64,000 nt of DNA from Neobacillus sp. PS3-12 (GCF_030915385.1 NZ_CP133268.1:5368001-5432000); one strand, 5' to 3'; positions 1 to 8,990 are shown, counted from the stretch's first letter. Program-made: numbers and translations. The notes: generated by a model from the letters alone, not told the origin.

Positions 1-2274
1 AGAGTGGATTTTGTAGTAAAAGAAATTGACAAAAAAGCTATTAAACTAAGTACCAATGTCGGAAAGGTCAGCTCAGATGTACTTGAAATTAGAAAGACAT
101 TTTGGAACGATGTCACAGTTAATTTTGATGAACCCGATGATATTGCAGAAACAGCAGCAAGTATAAAACAACAAGCCGAATTGATGTCAGAACGGGAACG
201 AACACATTTACAGCTCGATCATCAGCTGAAAACACTTGTGCGCTTAAAAAATTCTCCTTATTTTGGCAGAATTGATTTTTGGGAAAGAGGGGAAAAATCA
301 AGCGATCAAGTTTACCTTGGGATTTCTTCCTTTATGGATGAAAATGATGAGAACTTCATTATTTATGATTGGCGTGCACCTATCTCCAGCCTTTATTATG
401 ATTATTCACCAGGACCAGCATCGTATGAAACTCCAGAAGGTACAATCGAAGGGACAATGGAATTAAAACGACAATTCATTATTAAAGACTCAAAAATAAA
501 GGGAATGTTTGAATCTGGGGTTACGATTGGTGATGAAATGCTTCAAGAAGTCCTCGGAAATAATGCAAGTTCCCAAATGAAAAGTATTGTTGCTACGATT
601 CAACGTGAACAAAATCAAATCATTCGGAATGAACGCAGTAAGATATTAATTGTGCAAGGGGTTGCAGGCAGCGGGAAAACTTCTGCTGCACTTCAACGTA
701 TTGCCTTTTTACTGTACCGTTATCGAGAAACGTTGAAGTCTGAAAATATTCTTTTATTCTCACCCAATCCATTATTTAACAGCTATGTTGCAACCGTTCT
801 CCCCGAACTAGGGGAAGAAAATATGCAACAATCAACGTTTCAGGATTACTTAGACCAAAGAATCGGCAGAGAATTTAAAGTTGAGGATCCATTTGATCAA
901 ATAGAGTTTTTACTTTCTAATGCGGATCAAGACCTTGCTCGATTTAAAGGTATTCGTTATAAAGCAAGTCTAGATTTTAAGCAATTGATTGACGAATATG
1001 TAACCAGCCTTTCAATAAAAGGGTTGATCTTTAAAGACATTATCTTTCGGAAAGAAGTTATTATATCAAAGTTGGATATTGCAAAATACTTCTATTCTCT
1101 TGAAAAAAGTAATTCCATCCCTAATCGAATGGAACAAGTGAAGGATTGGCTTTTAAAAGAACTGAGAAAAAGAGTAAAACAGGAACGTTCCAAAAGCTGG
1201 GCAGAAGAGGAAAGCCAGTTTCTAGATAAAGAGGATTATTTAGATGCTTTTTACCACCTAATTGAGAAAAAACAGTATACAGAAAATTCCTTTAATGATT
1301 TTGAAAAAGAACAAAGATTACTGACAGAAATGGTGGTTAAAGAAAAATTTAAACCTTTGTTTAATAAAGTTAAAAAGTTGAAATTTATTGATCTTCCAGC
1401 CATCTATCAAGAATTATTAAAATGTATGTGTAAAGGAAACTTACCGGAAAATTGGGATAAAATTTGCTGTCAAACGATCGAGAAAATAAATCACTTTGAA
1501 ATTCCGTATGAAGATTCAACACCATTTGTGTATTTACAGGATTTACTCGAAGGTCGGAAGTCTAATTCTGCAATACGACATGTTTTTATCGATGAGGCAC
1601 AGGATTATACTCCCTTTCAATTTGCGTTTATTCAACGTCTTTTTCCCTATAGTAAAATGACACTCATGGGGGACACTAATCAAGCAATTTTTTCAGGTGC
1701 TACTGGGTCAAGTACAGTTCTGAGTGATTTAGCGGTTGAGGAATGTGATATTGAAACATTTGTGTTAATGAAAACATATCGGTCGACAAAACCAATAGTT
1801 GAATTTACAGGCCAATTAATTGAGAATGGGAGAAATATTGAGGCATTTAATCGTCCAGGAACGAAACCCACTGTAAAGATTGTAAAGAAACAAAATGATA
1901 TCTATAGCGTCATTACTCGGAGAATAGAGCAATTCAAAAAAGAGGGGCATCAGACGATTGCAGTGATCTGTCGAACAGCAAAAGAAAGTAAGCGAGTTTT
2001 TGATGAATTAAAAGGGCAAACGCCTCTTCATTTAATTGAAAAAGGAACCATTTCATATGAGAAAGGCACTTTGGTTATTCCATCCTATCTTGCAAAAGGG
2101 ATTGAATTTGATGCAGTAATCATTTATGACAGTTCACAGTATAGGAATGAGAGAGAACGAAAATTGTTTTATACTGTTTGTACACGGGCAATGCATGAAC
2201 TATATATTGTTTCCAAAGAAGAAATAAGCCCTTTAATGAAAAAAGTGAACGATAAAATGTATCATTTTGTATAA
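1..2274 (+). CDS. helD: HelD-type RNA polymerase recycling ATPase (5' partial)
   Basis: UvrD/Rep-like superfamily 1 ATPase of the HelD family, which in Bacilli removes stalled RNA polymerase from DNA. Counting from the GTG at position 4, the Walker A motif GVAGSGKT lies near residues 219-226, the Walker B FIDEAQDY near 527-534, and a KTYRS motif near 588. The N-terminus (about residues 45-75) is charged and helical, fitting the HelD arm that enters the polymerase secondary channel. The frame stays open to the window edge, and the known Bacillus protein is slightly longer (about 774 residues from memory), so the true start probably lies upstream. Identity is firm; the exact start is not visible. 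Confidence 0.88.
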   Translation, partial: RVDFVVKEIDKKAIKLSTNVGKVSSDVLEIRKTFWNDVTVNFDEPDDIAETAASIKQQAELMSERERTHLQLDHQLKTLVRLKNSPYFGRIDFWERGEKSSDQVYLGISSFMDENDENFIIYDWRAPISSLYYDYSPGPASYETPEGTIEGTMELKRQFIIKDSKIKGMFESGVTIGDEMLQEVLGNNASSQMKSIVATIQREQNQIIRNERSKILIVQGVAGSGKTSAALQRIAFLLYRYRETLKSENILLFSPNPLFNSYVATVLPELGEENMQQSTFQDYLDQRIGREFKVEDPFDQIEFLLSNADQDLARFKGIRYKASLDFKQLIDEYVTSLSIKGLIFKDIIFRKEVIISKLDIAKYFYSLEKSNSIPNRMEQVKDWLLKELRKRVKQERSKSWAEEESQFLDKEDYLDAFYHLIEKKQYTENSFNDFEKEQRLLTEMVVKEKFKPLFNKVKKLKFIDLPAIYQELLKCMCKGNLPENWDKICCQTIEKINHFEIPYEDSTPFVYLQDLLEGRKSNSAIRHVFIDEAQDYTPFQFAFIQRLFPYSKMTLMGDTNQAIFSGATGSSTVLSDLAVEECDIETFVLMKTYRSTKPIVEFTGQLIENGRNIEAFNRPGTKPTVKIVKKQNDIYSVITRRIEQFKKEGHQTIAVICRTAKESKRVFDELKGQTPLHLIEKGTISYEKGTLVIPSYLAKGIEFDAVIIYDSSQYRNERERKLFYTVCTRAMHELYIVSKEEISPLMKKVNDKMYHFV

Positions 2275-2291
2275 AATAAGATGATAAAATA

Positions 2292-2328
2292 AAAAAGGAA
2301 CATTGTTTTTAAATAATGTTCCTTTTGC
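2292..2328. terminator. Bidirectional intrinsic terminator after helD
   Basis: AAAAGGAACATT pairs with AATGTTCCTTTT, flanked by an A run on the left and a T run on the right. It can end helD on the plus strand and the small minus-strand gene facing it. Confidence 0.8.
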
Positions 2329-2338
2329 TTTATTTAAA

Positions 2339-2479
2339 CTAAATCCCTTTATTCCACTGTTTATGAACTTGTTCTGAGGCTAAACGTAAAATTTCTTCCT
2401 CAGAGGTATTATTTGTAGTAATAACATTTGTCAAATAATTTCTTCCACGAAAATTCACTGTCACATTTACTTGTACCAT
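2339..2479 (-). CDS. Small BA3454-family-like stress protein, 46 aa
   Basis: A 46-residue frame beginning MVQVNVTVNFRGRNYL and ending with a basic, Trp-containing tail (KQWNKGI). The start ATG at 2479 follows an AAAAGGTGAT ribosome binding site. The pattern of a short beta-strand-rich N-terminus, a TSEEEI turn and an amphipathic helix resembles the small BA3454 stress-response family of Bacillus, as I recall it. The role of that family is poorly known. The gene converges on helD and shares its terminator. The gene is probably real because of the ribosome site and coding pattern; the family name is less sure. Confidence 0.6.
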   Translation of the reverse strand: MVQVNVTVNFRGRNYLTNVITTNNTSEEEILRLASEQVHKQWNKGI

Positions 2480-2548
2480 CTTAAAATCACCTTTTCTCTT
2501 TTAGTTTTTATTTTAGTGTAATTTTTGGTCATAAGGGAGTAATCAGAA

Positions 2549-3016
2549 ATGGAAATAAGCTTTGAAGAGACCATGCTTGATAATCTTTATATCGCTGTTG
2601 AAATTATTAATTCGAACCCACTTTATAATATTATTGAAAATGGGAGAGAGACAAGAACAGAAAATGAAATAATCGGAGAATTTCTTCACTCTAATTCTTT
2701 TAGTTTTTTTGTAAAAGCAGATGAAACTTATATTTGGGTTATTGATTATTTGATGGAAAATCCAAAAGATCAGACCCCATAGCTTGGGTTATTAATGATT
2801 CACGGAGATTATCATGGGTTTGGATTTGGTTCACTGGGCTATAAGCATCTTGGAACAGAGTTGGTAAATCGCGGGGCAAATAGAATTCTTCTTGGTGTAA
2901 TAAAGGAAAACAAGAAAGCACATGAGTTTTGGAGATCACTAGGTTTTAACTAGTATAATACAGTTAATAGTAAAAATCAAAAGGAAATTTTTTGTTATCG
3001 GAAAAGCTTGAGATAA
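2549..3016 (+). pseudogene. GNAT N-acetyltransferase interrupted by two in-frame TAG codons
   Basis: One uninterrupted reading frame apart from TAG at 2780-2782 and TAG at 2951-2953; the final stop is TAA at 3014-3016. It would encode about 155 residues with GNAT features: an N-terminal helix region, the strand LGLLMIHGDYHGFGFGS (acetyl-CoA loop) just after the first TAG, and the helix ENKKAHEFWRSLGF before the second. The tail KNQKEIFCYRKSL is typical of the family C-terminus. The first TAG sits where relatives have Trp (TGG to TAG). A ribosome site AAGGGAG precedes the ATG at 2549. There is no frameshift, only two nonsense codons, so it is either a young pseudogene or, far less likely, read by amber suppression. 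Confidence 0.78.
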
Positions 3017-3025
3017 ATTCTTCTT

Positions 3026-3256
3026 TTAAGCTTCAACTAAAAGAAATTTTGCTGCAAACTCTTGGACCAAATTTAAATCAACGTCTCTTTTTTTAAACAA
3101 AACTTCTGCAGATGTAAGGTCAGGGAGAAGCGCACTGCTTTTTTTAAAATCCCGAAGCGAAATATCACCATTTAACAACTGGATTGCAAGTTCTTGTTTC
3201 TCTTTTGTTTCTGCAGATTGATAAAGGATAAATGCAATGCATGTAACTTTGTCCAT
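3026..3256 (-). CDS. Conserved small Bacillus protein, 76 aa
   Basis: A 76-residue soluble protein with no recognised domain, starting MDKVTCIAFILYQ. The ATG at 3256 has a GGAGG ribosome site eight bases upstream, supporting translation. The sequence is mostly helical, with a central ISLRDFKKSSALLPDLTSAEVLF segment and no signal peptide or membrane helix. It lies alone between the broken acetyltransferase and the asnS promoter. I do not recognise a function. Confidence 0.6.
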   Translation of the reverse strand: MDKVTCIAFILYQSAETKEKQELAIQLLNGDISLRDFKKSSALLPDLTSAEVLFKKRDVDLNLVQEFAAKFLLVEA

Positions 3257-3440
3257 AAGAAAAGTACCTCCATTGTGATTTTACTTAAATAATTTCGTCA
3301 CAAGACGTAAAATTCCTGCGAATTTTCTGAAAAAAATTCTTGATTTAGAAAAAGTTAAACATTTTTTTACAAATTTTCTTATATCGACAAAAATAGTGCT
3401 TTTTTGTTTTCATTTGACTTGATGCAAAGCTTTAAGTGTA

Positions 3441-3470
3441 TTGATTATTTGCTGTAATATTTTATATAAT
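3441..3470 (+). promoter_or_regulatory. Sigma-A promoter of asnS
   Basis: TTGATT (3441-3446), an 18-nt spacer and a perfect TATAAT (3465-3470). It predicts a transcript starting near 3477 with a leader of about 190 nt before asnS. Confidence 0.75.
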
Positions 3471-3476
3471 GATGAA

Positions 3477-3655
3477 GGATAAAAGTTAAGCGGGAGTGCC
3501 AGTAATTACGGTGAATTCATTTACAGGCAGGATGATCCAGCCAATATAGGCTGGTGAGGTGTCCATACTTGTTACCTAAACAAGGTGGATAGTACCGTTG
3601 AATTTTACCTTTCGTCGAGTAGATGGGAGGTTTTTTCCTGTTCTATAGAAATAAA
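3477..3655 (+). promoter_or_regulatory. Structured attenuator leader of asnS (T-box-like)
   Basis: The leader holds three hairpins: TGCC/GGCA around 3499-3534, CCAGCC/GGCTGG around 3538-3555, and TCCA-CTTGTT/AACAAG-TGGA around 3560-3588. An intrinsic terminator follows at 3607-3636: ACCTTTCGTC pairs with GATGGGAGGT, then six T. The stretch AAGGTGGATAGTACCG (3580-3595) looks like a T-box sequence with a four-base insertion, and AAGGT can pair with ACCTT of the terminator as an antiterminator. This suggests tRNA-dependent or similar transcription attenuation of asnS. The normal T-box stem I motifs were not seen, so the class is uncertain. Confidence 0.6.
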
Positions 3656-3668
3656 TAGGAGGAACTAT

Positions 3669-5063
3669 ATGATGAAAGATACCCTAATAAAGGATTTATA
3701 CCGAAACTCTGAGAACTTTATTGACCAACAAGTTCAATTATCAGGATGGGTCCGTACAATTCGTGATTCAAAAACATTTGGGTTTATTGAACTAAATGAC
3801 GGAAGTTTTTTTAAAGGAGTACAAATCGTTTTTGAAGATCAAATGGACAATTTTAAGGAAATTGCTAAACTTCCGATCAGCTCATCAATTAAAGTTGTTG
3901 GGAATTTTATTTTAACCCCACAGGCAAAACAGCCTTTTGAAATAAAAGCAACTGAAATTGTTATTGAAGGAACATCCAACGTTGATTATCCATTACAAAA
4001 GAAAAGACATACTTTTGAATACTTACGGACGATTGCTCATTTGCGTCCAAGAACAAACACTTTTTCAGCAGTTTTTCGCGTTCGATCACTTGCGTCTTAC
4101 GCAGTCCATAAGTTTTTCCAAGAAAAAGGGTTCGTCTATGTACATACACCAATTATTACCGGAAGCGACACTGAAGGTGCCGGGGAAATGTTTAGAGTTA
4201 CCGCTTTAGATTTAGATAACCTTCCTAAAAATGAAGAAGGAAAAGTTGACAACAAACAGGATTTCTTTAATAAAGAAACGAATTTAACTGTTAGCGGCCA
4301 ATTAACAGCTGAAGCATTTGCCTTGGCATACCGCAATGTTTATACTTTTGGACCAACCTTTAGAGCGGAAAATTCCAATACAGCCAGACACGCTGCTGAA
4401 TTTTGGATGATTGAACCGGAAATCGCTTTTGCTGAGCTTCCTGATATTATGGATCTTGGTGAGGAAATGGTTAAATACGTGATTAGCTATGTGCTTGAGC
4501 AAGCTCCTGAAGAAATGGCGTTTTTCAACAGTTTTGTTGACAAGGGCTTATTAGAGCGATTAAACATTGCAAAATCAGCGGATTTTGGACGTGTAACATA
4601 TACCGAAACTATAGAACTTTTGAAAAAATCAGGAGCAGAATTTAGCTATCCTGTTGAATGGGGACTTGATCTACAAACAGAGCATGAACGATATTTATGC
4701 GAGCAGATTTTCCAAAAACCTGTGTTTGTAACAGATTATCCAAAAGAAATTAAGGCGTTTTATATGAGATTAAATGATGATCAAAAAACCGTTGCAGCAA
4801 CAGATATGCTCGTACCAGGTATTGGTGAGTTAATAGGCGGCAGTCAGCGTGAAGAGCGGGAAGATGTTTTAACTAATAAAATATCCGAGCTAGGTATGAA
4901 TGAAGAAGATTACTGGTGGTACCTCGAATTAAGAAAGTATGGGGGCACTAAACATGCAGGCTACGGGCTAGGCTTTGAAAGATTAATCATGTATTTAACA
5001 GGTATGAGCAATATTAGAGACGTTATTCCATTCCCAAGAACAACTGGAAACGCCGAATTTTAA
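3669..5063 (+). CDS. asnS: Asparaginyl-tRNA synthetase
   Basis: Class IIb aminoacyl-tRNA synthetase charging tRNA-Asn in the cytosol. An N-terminal OB-fold anticodon-binding domain (QLSGWVRTIRDSKTFGFIEL) is followed by the class II core, with motif 2 FRAENSNTARHAAEFW near residue 230 and motif 3 GLGFERLIMYL near 433. The start is ATG 3669 (or the adjacent ATG 3672), behind AGGAGG at 3657-3662. An in-frame extension reaches 3585, but it runs through the leader terminator and is not protein. At 464 residues the length fits AsnS. It sits alone, controlled by the attenuator-type leader. Confidence 0.95.
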   Translation: MMKDTLIKDLYRNSENFIDQQVQLSGWVRTIRDSKTFGFIELNDGSFFKGVQIVFEDQMDNFKEIAKLPISSSIKVVGNFILTPQAKQPFEIKATEIVIEGTSNVDYPLQKKRHTFEYLRTIAHLRPRTNTFSAVFRVRSLASYAVHKFFQEKGFVYVHTPIITGSDTEGAGEMFRVTALDLDNLPKNEEGKVDNKQDFFNKETNLTVSGQLTAEAFALAYRNVYTFGPTFRAENSNTARHAAEFWMIEPEIAFAELPDIMDLGEEMVKYVISYVLEQAPEEMAFFNSFVDKGLLERLNIAKSADFGRVTYTETIELLKKSGAEFSYPVEWGLDLQTEHERYLCEQIFQKPVFVTDYPKEIKAFYMRLNDDQKTVAATDMLVPGIGELIGGSQREEREDVLTNKISELGMNEEDYWWYLELRKYGGTKHAGYGLGFERLIMYLTGMSNIRDVIPFPRTTGNAEF

Positions 5064-5071
5064 TTATCAAT

Positions 5072-5127
5072 GAAAGAGGATGTCACAAAGGGGGGTTCCC
5101 TTTGATCGAGAGGCATTCTCTTTTTTG
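5072..5127 (+). terminator. Intrinsic terminator after asnS
   Basis: Nested hairpin: GAAAGAGGATG pairs imperfectly with AGGCATTCTCTTT, with an inner AAAGG/CCTTT helix, followed by TTTTTT. Confidence 0.7.
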
Positions 5128-5238
5128 CTTTATATCTTGCACATATTAATATTATTTTAAAAATTAAAAATTAAACTTAACAAAAAGGTATAATTCTAAT
5201 TAAATTTGCTAATTTTTTTTGGCAGATTGGGGGAAACT

Positions 5239-5931
5239 ATGAAGGTCTTAGTTGTAGAAGATGAAAAGGGGTTATTAGAAGGAATTACTAATATTTTAAA
5301 AGAAGAAAAATATCAGGTAGATTCAGCATTAAATGGTTTTGATGGCCTGCAATTGGCTAAACAGGGTGTATACGATGTAATTATTCTTGATATCATGCTT
5401 CCTGAATTGGACGGTTTTTCAATTTTAAAAGCCCTTAGAGAAGAGTCAATTCGAACCCCTATTCTGCTTCTTACCGCAAAGGATAGCATTGAAGATCGTG
5501 TTAAAGGGCTGGATTTAGGTGCGGATGACTATTTAATAAAGCCGTTTGCTGCCCCTGAATTGTTAGCAAGAATTAGAGTTCTCCTTCGAGGGAAAGGTGG
5601 AACATTTGAAAATGAACTTTCCTATGGTCCTATTGAAGTTGTCGAAAATGAACATGATGGATTTATTGAAGGGACCAAGTTAAATTTAACAGTAAAAGAG
5701 TATTTATTACTTGAATTTTTTATTCGGAACAAGGAACAAATCTTACTGAGAGATCAAATTTTTAATCGTATCTGGGGATTTAGCTCTGATGCAGGATTAA
5801 ATATCGTTGATGTTTATGTCCATCATCTACGAAAAAAATTAGGATTATTCGGATATGATGATTATATCAGGACTGTTCGAGGAATCGGCTTCATGTTAAA
5901 GGGAGACGAGGGCCATGTTTCGAAAGACTAA
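5239..5931 (+). CDS. OmpR-family response regulator
   Basis: A 230-residue two-component regulator. The receiver domain starts MKVLVVEDEKG, with phosphoacceptor Asp51 in IILDIMLPELDG and a conserved Lys in IKPFAAPELLARI. The C-terminal winged helix is of the OmpR/PhoB type (LNLTVKEYLLLEFF ... IVDVYVHHLRKKL ... IRTVRGIGFML). The ATG at 5239 follows GGGGGAAACT; an in-frame extension to 5206 lacks a better ribosome site. The gene overlaps the downstream kinase by 17 nt, so the two are co-translated. Target genes are not evident from the window. Confidence 0.9.
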   Translation: MKVLVVEDEKGLLEGITNILKEEKYQVDSALNGFDGLQLAKQGVYDVIILDIMLPELDGFSILKALREESIRTPILLLTAKDSIEDRVKGLDLGADDYLIKPFAAPELLARIRVLLRGKGGTFENELSYGPIEVVENEHDGFIEGTKLNLTVKEYLLLEFFIRNKEQILLRDQIFNRIWGFSSDAGLNIVDVYVHHLRKKLGLFGYDDYIRTVRGIGFMLKGDEGHVSKD

Positions 5932-7165
5932 AATAAAACTAGTATCCTTATATACGATTTTTTTCTTCTTTATATTAGTCTTGTTGGGCATAAGTTTATA
6001 CATTTATATGGATCGGTCCACTTATTTTTCTATTGACGATATGCTCCAAGATAAGGCCAAGATAGTAACTCAAAATTTTAGGAAAACATTATCAGAAGAA
6101 AATGAGCACGAAACTGAACGACCGGTGATATACTTATTCTGGGGAAAGAATAGAGAACTGTTAGGCAGCAATCCTAAAAATGCTTTGTCAAAAAATGCTT
6201 TAGTAAGAATATCTCCACACACATTTGAAAAAGGTATAAAGATAGAAGAATTAAATGGACGGTTTTATCGAATTTTATCCATTCAACCACAACATATAGT
6301 TATAAATAACAAACAGGTTAAACTCGTACAGCTGATTTATAATATTAACCCAGAAGTTAATATGTTAAGAAATATGCTTATCATCATAGGTATTGGGAGT
6401 GCGGTAGGATTGTTACTTTCCTTTTTGGCAGGGTTATTCTTAGCAAGTAAGGCGCTAATTCCAATCCAGCGCTCATGGGAAAAGCAATCACAATTTGTCG
6501 CAGATGCTTCACATGAACTTCGAACACCTTTGGCAGTAATTCAAACATATTTAGAACTCCTTTTTCGCCATCCCTCAAAAACAATAGAAGAAGAAAGTGA
6601 AACCATTTTTAAAAGCCTTACTGAAGTAAAACGGATCAATAAACTGGTTGAGGAATTACTCACATTAGCCAGAAGTGATTCAAATGAACAACAAATTCGA
6701 CCAGAATATTTTAAGATGGATCGGTTGCTAAGTTTGATTGTTGAACAATTTATACCTATTGCTGAAATGAAAGATATTAGAATAAAAGATTCGATTGACC
6801 GTGAGCTTAACTATTTTGGTGATCAAGAACGATTGCATCAACTACTTGTCATTTTATTGGATAATGCACTTAAATTTACCCCTCCAAAAGGAACTGTTTT
6901 TATCTCTTGTAAAAAAGAAGGAAATTATTTGAAGATCATTATGAAGGATACAGGTATTGGAATTTCAAGTATGGATTTACCCTATATTTTTGACCGTTTC
7001 TTTCGAGGAGATAAAAGCAGGTCAAGAGCAGAAGGAGGCACCGGTTTAGGGTTATCCATTGCCAAGTGGATTGTAGAAGCACACTATGGTCAGATTAATG
7101 TTGAAAGCAAACAAAAAGAAGGTACCACATTCATTATAAAATTACCCATTAGAGAAAGTTTCTAA
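5915..7165 (+). CDS. Sensor histidine kinase, partner of the adjacent regulator
   Basis: A 416-residue membrane kinase: TM1 about residues 9-28, an extracytoplasmic sensor of roughly 120 residues, and TM2 about residues 150-175 (IIIGIGSAVGLLLSFLAGLFL). The HisKA domain has phospho-His200 in SHELRTPLA, followed by a HATPase domain with DNALKF, DTGIGI and GTGLGLSIAKWIV. No HAMP domain separates TM2 from the H-box; only a short linker is present. It starts inside the end of the response regulator gene and is followed at once by a terminator, so the operon is two genes. The signal sensed is unknown. Confidence 0.9.
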   Translation: MFRKTKIKLVSLYTIFFFFILVLLGISLYIYMDRSTYFSIDDMLQDKAKIVTQNFRKTLSEENEHETERPVIYLFWGKNRELLGSNPKNALSKNALVRISPHTFEKGIKIEELNGRFYRILSIQPQHIVINNKQVKLVQLIYNINPEVNMLRNMLIIIGIGSAVGLLLSFLAGLFLASKALIPIQRSWEKQSQFVADASHELRTPLAVIQTYLELLFRHPSKTIEEESETIFKSLTEVKRINKLVEELLTLARSDSNEQQIRPEYFKMDRLLSLIVEQFIPIAEMKDIRIKDSIDRELNYFGDQERLHQLLVILLDNALKFTPPKGTVFISCKKEGNYLKIIMKDTGIGISSMDLPYIFDRFFRGDKSRSRAEGGTGLGLSIAKWIVEAHYGQINVESKQKEGTTFIIKLPIRESF

Positions 7166-7168
7166 AAT

Positions 7169-7196
7169 TAAAAGCACGCCCAAAGGCGTGCTTTTA
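7169..7196. terminator. Bidirectional terminator between kinase and lysP
   Basis: AAAAGCACGCC, loop CAAA, GGCGTGCTTTT. It serves the plus-strand kinase and the converging minus-strand permease. Confidence 0.85.
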
Positions 7197-8660
7197 ATTA
7201 TTTAAATCACATTTTTCTAATGGTATAACCTTCGTTTTCTTGGTGTATTTATAGCCAAGCCATAGGATAAGGAAGAGTGGTAACCCGACATAGGAAACAA
7301 GTACACCATTCCAATCGATATGGGCTCCCATAAATGCTGAATAGTTTTGTCCTAAAATTACTACCCCACAGACTACAAAGGCAAAGATAGGTCCAAAAGG
7401 ATAAAAGCTTGATTTGTATGGAAGATCTTTTAGGTCTCTTCCCTGTGCAATATAAGCTTTACGGAATCGATAATGGCAAATAGCGATACCTAGCCATGCA
7501 ATAAAACCAGACATTCCCGATGCATTTAAAAGCCATACATAAACAGTACCATCACCAAATAAAGAAGCAAGGAAGGCAACAGTTCCAACCAGTGAAGTGA
7601 TAATAAGTGCATTAACAGGAACCCCACGTGAGTCTAACTTTGCAAGGAATTTAGGTGCTTTGCCTTGACGGGCTAAATCCCAAAGCATCCTGGTTGAAGC
7701 ATACATTCCAGAATTTCCTGCAGATAATACGGCCGTTAATATAACAGCATTCATAACAGAAGCCGCAAAAGCTATTCCAGCTTTTTGGAAAACAAGTGTG
7801 AACGGACTTACGGAAACATCGCCATTTGCCAAATTCCCATTTGTGTAGGGAATAAGCAAGCCAATTACAGCAATTGCCAGGACATAGAATAAAAGAATTC
7901 TCCAAAATACTTGTTTTACCGCACGTGGAATCGTTTTCGATGGGTCTTCAGTTTCACCAGATGCAACACCTAGTAGTTCCGTTCCTTGGAAGGAGAAACC
8001 GGCTGCCATAAAAATTCCCAGCACTGACATGAAACCGCCGTGGAATGGTGCATCTCCAACAGTAAAGTTTTTAAATCCTATAACGTGTCCACCCATTATT
8101 CCGAAAATCATTAATGCTCCAGCAATAACAAAAATAATGACAGTTACTACCTTTATTAAAGAAAACCAATACTCTGCTTCACCAAAGCCTTTTACTGATA
8201 AATAATTTAATAGGAACATAATAACTAGGAAAATTGCACTCCATAAGATAGATGGAGTATGTGGAAACCAGAATTTCATAATCATTGTAACAGCTGATAA
8301 CTCAGCTGCAATCGTAATTGCCCAGTTGTACCAGTAATTCCAGCCAAGAGCAAATCCTAAGGATGGATCAACAAACTTAGTCGCATAAGTGCTAAAGCTT
8401 CCTGCAACTGGCATATACGCACCCATTTCTCCAAGGCTTGTCATAAGAAAATAAACCATAACCCCGATTAAAATATAAGAGAGAAGTGCTCCGCCAGGTC
8501 CAGCGGTATGAATGGAACCGCCACTTGCTAAGAATAATCCTGTACCAATGGTACCGCCAAGTGAAATCATTGTTAAGTGTCGGGCTTTTAAACCACGTTT
8601 TAATTCCGTCGTTTCATTTGTTGAAACGTTAGATTGTTTTCTGTCTGTTGTTGTTGGCAT
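7194..8660 (-). CDS. lysP: Lysine-specific permease
   Basis: APC-superfamily amino-acid transporter of 488 residues with about 12 membrane helices. The family signature HLTMISLGGTIGTGLFLASG opens the first helix, and GFSFQGTELLGVASGETEDP is the typical mid-protein block. Lysine specificity is inferred from the lysine riboswitch upstream. The start is taken as ATG 8660, preceded at nine bases by AAGGAG. An ATG at 8681 has no ribosome site, and an open frame to 8840 runs back through the riboswitch and is not coding. It ends against the bidirectional terminator and is monocistronic. Confidence 0.9.
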   Translation of the reverse strand: MPTTTDRKQSNVSTNETTELKRGLKARHLTMISLGGTIGTGLFLASGGSIHTAGPGGALLSYILIGVMVYFLMTSLGEMGAYMPVAGSFSTYATKFVDPSLGFALGWNYWYNWAITIAAELSAVTMIMKFWFPHTPSILWSAIFLVIMFLLNYLSVKGFGEAEYWFSLIKVVTVIIFVIAGALMIFGIMGGHVIGFKNFTVGDAPFHGGFMSVLGIFMAAGFSFQGTELLGVASGETEDPSKTIPRAVKQVFWRILLFYVLAIAVIGLLIPYTNGNLANGDVSVSPFTLVFQKAGIAFAASVMNAVILTAVLSAGNSGMYASTRMLWDLARQGKAPKFLAKLDSRGVPVNALIITSLVGTVAFLASLFGDGTVYVWLLNASGMSGFIAWLGIAICHYRFRKAYIAQGRDLKDLPYKSSFYPFGPIFAFVVCGVVILGQNYSAFMGAHIDWNGVLVSYVGLPLFLILWLGYKYTKKTKVIPLEKCDLNN

Positions 8661-8667
8661 TTGTTCT

Positions 8668-8699
8668 AACTCCTTATTCATTTTTTTTGGAAGGAGCTT
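8668..8699 (-). promoter_or_regulatory. Possible hairpin sequestering the lysP ribosome site
   Basis: On the minus strand AGCTCCTT (8698-8691) can pair with AAGGAGTT (8675-8668), the latter being the only good ribosome site of lysP. This 8-bp helix lies between the riboswitch terminator and the start codon and could add translational control. Confidence 0.4.
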
Positions 8700-8960
8700 G
8701 GAATAAGAAAAGCCACCGAAGCGGATTCGAGTGGCTTGTTTATACCCCGCATCATACCTTCCGAAAGATAGCTCAACACGTTTAGCTGGTAAAGGCAAAA
8801 ACGTGACAGTTCTGCTCCTATTCGAAAACAGCCCCAGCATGCTTGTTTAGAGACCAAAGCACACTTCGGCAGCTTTTCCTTTCAAACGTAGTCATTGATT
8901 CCTCTGCATCTCGTCCGTTTTACTGATAAAAGCCGCGACCTCTACCCCATCGGTTTTGAT
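8690..8960 (-). promoter_or_regulatory. Lysine riboswitch (L box) of lysP
   Basis: Read on the minus strand, the leader shows L-box conserved pieces in order: AGAGGTCGCG (8933-8942), a GCCGAAGTG piece, CTGGGGCTG, and GGAGCAGAACTGTCAC (near 8803-8818). A terminator follows: GCCAC-T-CGAA, loop TCCGC, TTCG-GTGGC, then TTTTC (about 8705-8738). High lysine should favour the terminator and shut off lysP. Confidence 0.9.
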
Positions 8961-8990
8961 GAGGATTTGTCATATAAAGTTTATAAATAA

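Noticed and set aside
2549..3016. Pyrrolysine insertion at the TAG codons
   Set aside because: No pyl genes were seen and Trp is expected at the first TAG; a pseudogene is the simpler reading.
3585..3668. 28-codon N-terminal extension of asnS
   Set aside because: It overlaps the leader terminator; AGGAGG sits before ATG 3669.
8661..8840. Open frame extending lysP upstream to 8840
   Set aside because: It runs through the lysine riboswitch and its terminator; a proper ribosome site lies before ATG 8660.
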